Shown: positions 1-6,400 of the stretch, one piece after another | Position numbering within the stretch: the first letter of the stretch is position 1 | How the letters are laid out: every line of letters begins with the position of its first letter | Assembly: GCA_009776995.1 (NCBI GenBank) | Contig: WRMR01000193.1 | Span: forward strand, 1 to 8,696 | Length of the DNA stretch: 8,696 nucleotides | DNA from: Planctomycetaceae bacterium | GTDB lineage: Bacteria; Planctomycetota; Planctomycetia; Pirellulales; Thermoguttaceae | Direction of reading: 5' to 3' | Notes under the pieces: generated by a model | The model's database searches: none | The model's input: only the letters and a program-made list of their open reading frames with translations | What the model was told of the DNA's origin: nothing | Program-made: the position numbers and the translations under genes

Positions 1-2
1 GA

Positions 3-77
3 TTTGCTACAATAAAACCATCCGGCGAAGCGGAAGCAGGCTCTGGTGAGGACCAACCTGCCAGGAATAGCCGGTGA
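3..77 (+). CDS. possible 3' tail of an upstream gene (very weak)
   Basis: Frame 3 is open from the left edge for 24 codons and ends at TGA 75-77, just before two hairpins. The tail would read FATIKPSGEAEAGSGEDQPA and end in RNSR. Its G+C content, about 55% by hand count, matches the right part of the window and not the AT-rich block that follows. It is too short to recognise. A - strand reading of 26 codons (ATG at 87-85, stop at 9-7) is equally unconvincing, so these bases may be non-coding. Confidence 0.15.
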   Translation, partial: FATIKPSGEAEAGSGEDQPARNSR

Positions 78-90
78 GATGACGCATCTC
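76..90. repeat. short hairpin, perfect 6-bp stem
   Basis: GAGATG (76-81) and CATCTC (85-90) are perfect reverse complements separated by ACG. The hairpin abuts the larger one at 91-118. Its right arm (86-90, ATCTC) could instead pair with GAGAT at 100-104, so the two hairpins could have a mutually exclusive alternative fold. There is no U-tract, so a classic intrinsic terminator is not supported. Confidence 0.45.
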
Positions 91-118
91 AGCATGGTTG
101 AGATCACTTAACCATGCT
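91..118. repeat. 12-bp hairpin with 4-base loop
   Basis: AGCATGGTTGAG (91-102) pairs with CTTAACCATGCT (107-118) around the loop ATCA. The stem has eleven Watson-Crick pairs and one G-T wobble (100-109); the outer nine pairs are perfect. It is the strongest inverted repeat noticed in the window. It sits between the GC-richer first 75 bases and the AT-rich leader of the 296 gene. The sequence after it (TTCGC) has no T-run, so it is at best a factor-assisted terminator or RNA-stabilising hairpin for something to the left. Its role is unknown. Confidence 0.6.
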
Positions 119-200
119 TTCGCAAAATGATATGCAGATTCTCCCATGCCTAAAAAAACCTAAATAATCCTCGCAAAAACTCGATTTTTACCCATAAATT

Positions 201-228
201 TTGGCAGAGAACCATCTTTTTATATAGG
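201..228 (+). promoter_or_regulatory. candidate sigma-70 type promoter for the 296-2572 gene pair
   Basis: TTGGCA (201-206) resembles a -35 box and TATAGG (223-228), inside TATATAGG, resembles a -10 box, with a 16-base spacer. Transcription would start near 235, leaving a leader of about 60 bases before the ATG at 296. The stretch from 119 to 295 is very AT-rich (about 33% G+C over 121-240) and holds no gene, so chance matches are likely. This is the best promoter-like match seen upstream of the pair, not a proven one. Confidence 0.25.
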
Positions 229-295
229 CAATATCAGTTTTCAATGCGACTTCCGCTGGCCGTCAAGTGAACCTATTATGAGGTATTAAATTAAA

Positions 296-1486
296 ATGCG
301 TAGATGGATAATGACACTCTTGGTTCTCATTCACCCAGCATCTTTTCTTAACGCTGTTGCTCAGGAAAACTTTGTTGCGACTGGTGTTGAATTCAACGGT
401 TACGACGCACACGTCAAAGCCGGTAATGAATTTTGGGATGCTTTTAACGCAAATTATGGAAGTATTCGGACATGGCAGGGTCATGTGGATGTCACCAAAA
501 AAACTTGGAATTCTCAGGAACAAAAAGAACTGCTATACCATTCGGAGCATGGAGTAGATTTTCATAGTGATATGATCAATGGCAGAGGCAGGTATATTTC
601 TAATGCGACACTTGGTGTTTCTTATCGAACTGGTGAGCGAGTGCCTTTTCTTCTTACGCGTGAAGCGGTAATTCGACAAAAAGACCTGACTCCAAGCTTT
701 ACGTACACGGCTTACACAACTCACCATTATATGGATGAAGTTCCTGAAGAGGAAAGATCAAAGTATATTTCTAAGTTGGTAATCGCTACCAACAACAATG
801 ATTTTAATATGTTTTTCGCTCCTGAGATGAAAGGTTTACCTGACGCTGGTCTTGTAGGATTCAGGGCCATTTTTGATGTTTTTGACCTAGATAAACTGGA
901 ACGTGAATACAGGGAAGAAGGAAAAACAGAAGAACGTATCGATGTTCTCCTTGCCCCAATCCGTCAAAACGGTTTTCCCAAACATTGGAAGTTGTCTCAA
1001 AAAGACCATTTTCTTTATTTTGATACTGTCATTGGTGACCACCTCACATGGGATTTAAGCCGAGGCGGTTGGCCGATACTGTTTAAATCGGGAACCCACC
1101 GTTGGAACTGCGAGTTACAACAAGTGGCTAACATTTGGGTTCCCAAGAAAATTACGATTGAATTCGAATCTTCTGATGGTAGTTATAACGTGGAGGAAAT
1201 GGTTTGGTCTGATCAGAAAATTAACGAGCCAATCGATGAAAAACTTTGGGACGCCCCGAGCCTCGGTGTACGTCGCGGTGATCAGGGTTTTGATACAAGA
1301 ACGGATATGACTTTTACCGTCGAGGGAGATGAGTACCTCCCTTCGTTGGAACAAGAAGAGTTTGAAACTTTGCTCATTGATTCTAACGGCAGATGGACTT
1401 TTCTTCGTTATGTGGCGATAATTATTGGTGTTTGCCTGATTATGGCGGCTGTTTATATGAAATTCCGGAGCTATCGCAGCTCATAG
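296..1486 (+). CDS. exported protein with C-terminal membrane anchor, possibly LolA-like beta fold
   Basis: This 396-residue protein has unknown function. The N-terminus is a signal peptide: MRRW, a hydrophobic core at 7-20, and a likely cut after AVA (20-22). The middle is soluble and rich in beta-type sequence. It includes GSIRTWQGHV (55-64), a charged stretch rich in E, R and K at 199-220, and VANIWVPKKITIEF (277-290), followed by WSDQKINEPIDEKLW (304-318). A strand ending in W-x-P followed by 'N-E-P-I-D-x-x-L-W' is seen in planctomycete proteins annotated as outer-membrane-lipoprotein-sorting (LolA-like); that link is an inference. Residues 368-388 form one membrane helix, and the tail K389, R391, R394 places the C-terminus in the cytoplasm. 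GAGG (280-283) lies 12 bases before the ATG. The lipoprotein gene starts 30 bases after the stop, so the two are probably one transcript. Its G+C is low compared with the right side of the window. Confidence 0.88.
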   Translation: MRRWIMTLLVLIHPASFLNAVAQENFVATGVEFNGYDAHVKAGNEFWDAFNANYGSIRTWQGHVDVTKKTWNSQEQKELLYHSEHGVDFHSDMINGRGRYISNATLGVSYRTGERVPFLLTREAVIRQKDLTPSFTYTAYTTHHYMDEVPEEERSKYISKLVIATNNNDFNMFFAPEMKGLPDAGLVGFRAIFDVFDLDKLEREYREEGKTEERIDVLLAPIRQNGFPKHWKLSQKDHFLYFDTVIGDHLTWDLSRGGWPILFKSGTHRWNCELQQVANIWVPKKITIEFESSDGSYNVEEMVWSDQKINEPIDEKLWDAPSLGVRRGDQGFDTRTDMTFTVEGDEYLPSLEQEEFETLLIDSNGRWTFLRYVAIIIGVCLIMAAVYMKFRSYRSS

Positions 1487-1505
1487 CGGGAAAACGAAAT
1501 AGACA

Positions 1506-1511
1506 GAGAGG
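1506..1511 (+). promoter_or_regulatory. ribosome binding site fixing a GTG start
   Basis: GAGAGG lies 5 bases before GTG 1517-1519. An ATG overlaps that GTG at 1515-1517 but is in another frame. The position of this site and the signal peptide that follows directly both favour GTG 1517 as the start of the lipoprotein gene. Confidence 0.6.
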
Positions 1512-1516
1512 CGGAT

Positions 1517-2572
1517 GTGACAAGCCATATTTTTCAGGTAAAAGTTTTTTTATCATTGCCATTTCTTTCTGGATTCATTTTACTTATCTGTGGATGTGGA
1601 ACGCATGAAAATACCACTATAATCAGAACGCAGCCTCAATGTGCTCATTGGTCGATCATGAAATGTTGCCAATTAAATGGCGTTTCAATTGCGATGTCGT
1701 TTCTTCTTGAAAAGCTGCCGCCATCACCTTCAGGGCACTCTTTATTACAGATTTCAGAAGTTCTTCGAGAGATCGGCTTTGAAACCGAAGGGAGGATTGA
1801 ATCGGAATCTACCTTTCATTCACTATCATTTCCATTGATCGCTCACTTGACAAATCCCGATCATTTCGTCACTATTGCCAGTGCGGATAATAAAGTCGTA
1901 CATGTTTTTGATGGGAATGGACGACGTGTAGTCATTGATCTCCCTTCTTTTTTTGAGCAATGGGGAGGTGCAGTATTACTGGTAACCAAACCTAAAGGTA
2001 ACTCGTCGCTTCCTCCTTTTTTGCCTCGTTTGCCATCAACCCCTCGGATACAATTCGACTCATTACTTCTTGATCTTGGCACTGTATCGGCTATTGGCGA
2101 GCCTGTGCCATTCGAGTTTACGTTTAGGAATTTCGGTGATAGTGATCTGATTATAGAAGATGTGCAACCGGATTGCTCATGCATAAAAAGTGAAAAGCCA
2201 GAAAATGCAATTTCACCTAATGGAAAGGGAATTATTATGCTGTTTTATAATGTAAAACCTCAAAAGGGTTCGTTTTCGCATAATGTGATTGTTAAATCTA
2301 ACGATCCGAATCAGCCAATCATACCTTTAGTAGCATCGGGATGGTCTGGAGTTGAATTGATAACCGAGCCTTCGAACATCTACTTGTCCGATTTGGTGCA
2401 GGGACAAGAAACCAAATTTCGCTGTTTGGTAAAACATACGGGTGACCGTGCAGGTTTGAGTATGGATATTGAGGAAGCCATCATATCGAATTCTACCTTG
2501 ATTAGCTATAAAATTGAACCACTAACTGATGAAATGGCTCAAGAGCTTTTGCGATATATTCCCCAAAAATAA
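1517..2572 (+). CDS. lipoprotein with C39 peptidase-like domain and DUF1573 domain, probably frameshifted at the 3' end
   Basis: As read, 351 residues. Residues 1-27 form a lipoprotein signal with lipobox ICGC, so C27 is probably lipidated and the protein faces outward. Residues 39-158 look like a papain-like C39 domain: candidate nucleophile C42 with Q39 or Q41 before it, the conserved PSPSGHSLLQI (69-79), H116 in DHFVTI, and D132/N134 in FDGNG. A43 stands where C39 enzymes usually have Gly. Residues 178-275 are DUF1573, an Ig-like fold, with the start FDSLLLDLGTV, the Cys pair C220-S-C222 replacing the usual CGC, and SNDPNQPIIPL. A second Ig-like domain begins near 278 but stops at residue 351. 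Its missing strands are encoded in the +1 frame just downstream. C39 domains normally cut leader peptides inside ABC exporters; none is present here, so substrate and activity are unknown. It follows the 296 gene by 30 bases and shares its low G+C. Confidence 0.87.
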   Translation: MTSHIFQVKVFLSLPFLSGFILLICGCGTHENTTIIRTQPQCAHWSIMKCCQLNGVSIAMSFLLEKLPPSPSGHSLLQISEVLREIGFETEGRIESESTFHSLSFPLIAHLTNPDHFVTIASADNKVVHVFDGNGRRVVIDLPSFFEQWGGAVLLVTKPKGNSSLPPFLPRLPSTPRIQFDSLLLDLGTVSAIGEPVPFEFTFRNFGDSDLIIEDVQPDCSCIKSEKPENAISPNGKGIIMLFYNVKPQKGSFSHNVIVKSNDPNQPIIPLVASGWSGVELITEPSNIYLSDLVQGQETKFRCLVKHTGDRAGLSMDIEEAIISNSTLISYKIEPLTDEMAQELLRYIPQK

Positions 2573-2595
2573 ACATGATAGCCAACTCCACTTGC

Positions 2596-2626
2596 TTGAA
2601 TTTTCTTTGAAGCCAATTGGTAAAAT
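2596..2626 (+). promoter_or_regulatory. possible promoter for the SAM hydrolase gene (weak)
   Basis: TTGAAT (2596-2601) and TAAAAT (2621-2626, one mismatch to TATAAT) are separated by 19 bases and would start a transcript about 35 bases before the hydrolase ATG. The segment is AT-rich and also appears to be old coding sequence, so the match may be fortuitous. Read-through from the 296 promoter is an alternative source of hydrolase mRNA. Confidence 0.2.
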
Positions 2627-2657
2627 TGGTGAAGAGGTTAAGGGAAGCATTACACTT

Positions 2658-2661
2658 AAGG
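2658..2661 (+). promoter_or_regulatory. ribosome binding site deciding the SAM hydrolase start
   Basis: AAGG lies 6 bases before ATG 2668-2670. A longer reading from TTG 2617 would add 17 residues rich in Lys, Arg and Leu before the family's normal beginning, so the ATG is preferred. The site lies inside the low-GC segment, at its extreme right end. Confidence 0.55.
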
Positions 2662-2667
2662 TTTTCC

Positions 2668-3480
2668 ATGATTACGCTGATGACCGATTTCGGGACGGAC
2701 AGTCCCTATCTCGCGGCAATGAAAGCGGCGATTTATGAACGGTTGCCCCAGGCGGTGATCGTTGACCTGACCCATGCCATTGTGCCACAGGACGTTCGCC
2801 AGGGTGCTTTTGTGTGGTGCGAATTCACAAAAACCTTCCCTGCCGGAACAGTCCATGTCGGTGTTGTGGATCCGGGGGTTGGCTCCAAACGCCGGATCAT
2901 CGCCGTGCAATGCGCAGGGCGTTATTTTGTCTGTCCCGACAACGGGCTTTTGACGCTGGTTTTACGGGAAACCACGTCGGACATTGCGATCGAAATCACC
3001 CACCGATCGTATTGGCGTCCGGAAATCTCGGCAACGTTTCACGGACGGGACATCATGGCACCGGTCGCTGCCGCCATCGCCGGAGGCGTACCGCTCGCCG
3101 AATTGGGAACACCGCTCGACTCTTCGACGCCACCGATTCTGTTCCCGGTATCCCAACCGCGTTTCGGGAAAACCCAATGGCAACTTGAAGTCCTGTACGT
3201 CGATCATTTCGGAAATTTGCTACTGAATGCAACGGTCGGAATGCTGTCCGAGGCTTCGCTCACCATGCCGGTTGACAACCCGGAAGTTACTGTCAGCATT
3301 TGTCTTCGGGAACAGGAGTTCCCGGCGGTATTCGTTTCCAATTACAGTTCCCGGGAGACGGGAAACCTTATCCTGCTTGAAGGTTCCAACGAACGACTCG
3401 AACTGGCAATGGTCAACGGCAATGCGGCCAAGCGGCTTTCGGCACAAGCGGGAGACCGAATCACGATACGCTTTCATTGA
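2668..3480 (+). CDS. S-adenosyl-L-methionine hydrolase (SAM hydroxide adenosyltransferase, DUF62 family)
   Basis: A 270-residue cytoplasmic enzyme expected to split SAM with water into adenosine and methionine. It starts at the family's usual first strand, MITLMTDFG (1-9). Other family marks are DLTHAIVPQDVRQGAF (33-48), VHVGVVDPGVGSKRR (62-76), PDNGLLT (90-96), FHGRDIMAPVAA (124-135), VDHFGNLLLN (178-187) and the C-terminal SNYSSRETGNLILLEGSN with a final GDRITIRF. The catalytic Asp-Arg-His set known from characterised SAM hydroxide adenosyltransferases is present as D68, R75 and H125. Length is normal. Its G+C is about 60%, well above the two genes to its left. Automated pipelines may call it a chlorinase/fluorinase because the fold is shared, but the Asp-Arg-His triad argues for hydrolase. 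Its stop overlaps the stop of the opposite gene by 7 bases. The physiological role of the family is poorly understood. Confidence 0.95.
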   Translation: MITLMTDFGTDSPYLAAMKAAIYERLPQAVIVDLTHAIVPQDVRQGAFVWCEFTKTFPAGTVHVGVVDPGVGSKRRIIAVQCAGRYFVCPDNGLLTLVLRETTSDIAIEITHRSYWRPEISATFHGRDIMAPVAAAIAGGVPLAELGTPLDSSTPPILFPVSQPRFGKTQWQLEVLYVDHFGNLLLNATVGMLSEASLTMPVDNPEVTVSICLREQEFPAVFVSNYSSRETGNLILLEGSNERLELAMVNGNAAKRLSAQAGDRITIRFH

Positions 3481-6400
3481 TCAACAACGTTTTGCATTAC
3501 CACGGTTGTTGCCGCACGCATCCGGTTCCACTGGATGCGAATGGCGGAGATCAGCATGATGAGAAGAACCGCCCAACCCATAAGATTCGGCTTGACGAAC
3601 AACCAGCAAAAGACGATCAGTGCGATGACGAACAGACTGGAAAACTGCCGAAAAAGCTGTTGCGTTCGTTGACTGACGGCCAGGACGAGTACGGCAAGGC
3701 AGACTGTTCCCCAAAATGCATAGTGGAGATAAACGCCACGCGGAACAGTAGTAATTTGAGGATGAAAGACCAATGTCAGGTCGGTCATACCGTAAGGAGT
3801 GACTCCGGCAAGGTATCGCACTTTGACTGGCTCGTCCCAAAAGTACGCCCAGTCCAAGTCGTGCTCCATGTCCGTCTGTGCTTCCACGTTTGATTCCTGA
3901 TCGACAGGCAGTGATGGCAATGATGATCCGGTGGTTAAAGCCGTGTACTGATTGACGATCTCGTCGTAAAGGGTTTGCGGCGTTTTCTTTCGGGAAAAAC
4001 ACGCTTCGGCGAAAGCCATGTCCGCATCCGCTTCCAAAGGTTCCGGTTCCGGATTGAACACCTCGGAGTCGGAAAGATCAACCGGCTCGCTGAACAAGAA
4101 AGACTCGTCCCATTGATCCCTGTTCTGATTCCATTCCGGCAAAAATCGGTGCACTTTCCGTTGGGTTCCATCCCAAAGCCGAGACCAGGCGGCTTGCCGA
4201 CCGGAAAACTTACTTTCCTCCTGCGGTTGGGCGGATGTCAGGCGGAAAAAGGCCAGGGACCAGCTTAACCGGGCCAATTCCATCCGAACACGCAGACCTC
4301 CGGCCTCCGGTTGTTCCAATGCAACCATTTTCTTGTGAGTGGAAGACCGCTTGTGGCCGTCCGAAACGTTGACGAAGGTATCGATTTGCTTATCCGTTGT
4401 CGGCAACGGTTCAAAAAAGACCTCCCATAACGTCTTGTGAACCGGCAACGAAAGAACTTGTGGAAGCGGGAAAGACAAAGGCCGGGATTGCGGTTCGTTC
4501 GAAAAACCATGGATCGCGGAAAAGTGCGTTTGATCCCGTCCGGAAATCGCCTGTCGTGAACAATAGAACAGCTTCAGACGTTGAACGGGAACGTCGGAAA
4601 GCAATTCCACCCGGAGTGTCGCATCGTCAACACGTTGAGGCAAAGGGAAAACGTCATTGAGTTGCAGCCGGATCAGCAGGTATTCGTGTGGGAAGGCAAT
4701 CTCACAATGAGAGGAGTCGCTCCCTTGAATATCGAATTCGGAAACCACAAAGCAAATCCCGTTGAGTCTGACAAAACAGGTGACACTATGACAGGAAACA
4801 AAGGCCGCATCGTGGGAATAACCGGTATTTGCAACAAAATCACGTTGCCCGGCGCGATAATACCGATAGATTGACGCAACATCGATCCGTGATGAGGACT
4901 CAGTGTTATCTGAATACTGGAACGACGGACGTGTCGGTGGAACGTAGTCCGAAAGTGACAAATTCGCCAAGGTCCAGGTCAGGGGTTTGTAACCGGAGCT
5001 TTCCGGCAGTGTGACATAATTAGGCAATGCGACATAATGCTCAAGCTCAGAATCATGCAGAAACCGGACATTGGGAACGGAAACGGTGTCAAACGTTCCA
5101 CCGATGGGAAACCGAATTTCAAAAGATTGTTTTCCGGACAAGGGAACGCGCGACCTCAATTCCACCAGAGTTCCGTCCTTTTTCGTCGTTTGCACGACAG
5201 TGATGATGGGCTGCGATGCAACAACCATTGTTTCCCCAAGAAGGACGGGAATGAAAAGGGAAACCTGATCCAGTTCGCCGTGGGAAATCGTGACATCCCA
5301 GGAGATGTTCATGTTCCAGTGGGTGAAAGGAAAAACCCTTTCGAGCCGGGAGACCATAACGCCCGTGATTTCCGGTTTGTTCGGGCTGATCACGATCGTT
5401 GAGGGGAGGAATTGCTCCAGCGATTCAATACGATATGCTGAAATGAAATATGCAGGGGAAACGGAAGGCATGGGACTGGGGATGGCCTCAATCGGTTGAA
5501 CGGACTGCTCTTCCAAAGATTGTTCAACAAGGATAGACGTCTCGCGAAAGCAAAAAACCGATCGTTGAACGATTTCCTGATCGTCATGTGTGAACAGGGG
5601 AAAGGGAATTTCGGTATGGAACTCACAGGCGACTGTTCCAGTCAGGGTCACCGTGTATTTACCGGACACGGGTTCCTTGAAAAACAAGAGCAGTTTGCGG
5701 TCATTTTGTTCCAATCGGGTTTTGATCAGCCGTTGGCCGGAATCGCTTTTGACTTCGGCGGTTTCACAACGGAATCCCTCCGGCAAAATCATTTCGTGAG
5801 AGAAACTTGAAATCGCAGGATAGGACGGGGAAATGTCCGTCGCAGGAAATGCGGCTCCGTCGTGGAAGGGCGTCACATCTTCTTCCAGACATGCCAGGAT
5901 CGACTGGTTTCGGAACAGCAACCACTGGCGTTGATTGATCTGCTTGCGAACAGGGCGGCTTTTCACTGTGAGAAACCAGTTTTCCGGGGGACGCAGAAGA
6001 TCGTAGGCATATTGGACCGGTTCATTGACCCTCCCCCAGGCATTTTCAAAAATCCTGGTCTCAACATTCGACAACGGGAGTTCAATTTCAACCGAAGGGG
6101 TGGAAAAAACCCCAAGCCAGGAATGGTTAATTTGTGCGTGTGTGTCATCCGCGCGAAATCGCGGCAGGGCAAGCGTACCGATCCCGGAAAAGTCAGCAAA
6201 TCCTGATATGTTTTTCGGGATACAATCCAACTCAACGGTCACACTCTTCGACACGGGATTCTGAAACGTAATTCGCCTGAGGTTTTCCATTCCGGTAACC
6301 GGTTCGCTCGACTCAATGGCTTCCGACGCCCGCCATTCGCCGTCCCGTTTGTATCGCGGATCGATCATGATCTGGACTTGCCGGATGCTTCCACTGGGAA

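Larger units (their letters stand above)
2562..2738 (+). pseudogene. out-of-frame C-terminal continuation of the C39/DUF1573 gene, truncated
   Basis: The +1 frame from the CCCC-AAAAA run (2561-2569) continues as KNKHDSQLHLLEFSLKP, IGKIGEEVKGSITLKV. This fits the closing strands of a DUF1573-type domain, which typically read '...L-K-P-x-G-x-x-G-x-V-x-G-x-I-x-L...'. Removing one base in the run joins it to YIP (347-349) of the lipoprotein. After about base 2664 the frame reads FHDYADDRFRDGQ, which is only the shadow of the hydrolase gene and runs to a stop at 2736-2738. The final strand expected for the domain is therefore missing. The gene looks both frameshifted and cut at its 3' end. Sequencing error in the run is a live alternative for the frameshift, but it would not explain the lost end. 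Confidence 0.55.

Noticed and set aside
201..220. A sigma-54 promoter suggested by TTGGCA at 201-206.
   Set aside because: The GC element expected about 10 bases further on is missing.
1861..2184. A 107-codon - strand frame inside the lipoprotein gene.
   Set aside because: The + strand carries recognisable C39 and DUF1573 motifs over the same bases, and the antisense product has none.
105..2659. The 7-base direct repeat CACTTAA at 105-111 and 2653-2659, near both ends of the low-GC block, as an insertion target-site duplication.
   Set aside because: Seven bases can match by chance in two windows of this size. No transposase, integrase or terminal inverted repeats are present, and the left copy lies inside the 91-118 hairpin.
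2617..2667. A longer SAM hydrolase starting at TTG 2617.
   Set aside because: It adds 17 basic and leucine-rich residues absent from the family's usual start. The ATG at 2668 has AAGG at a good distance, and the added stretch overlaps the apparent DUF1573 remnant in another frame.
2668..3480. A fluorinase or chlorinase (halogenated natural product) gene.
   Set aside because: The fold is shared, but the Asp-Arg-His triad of the hydrolase branch is present and no halogenation pathway genes surround it.
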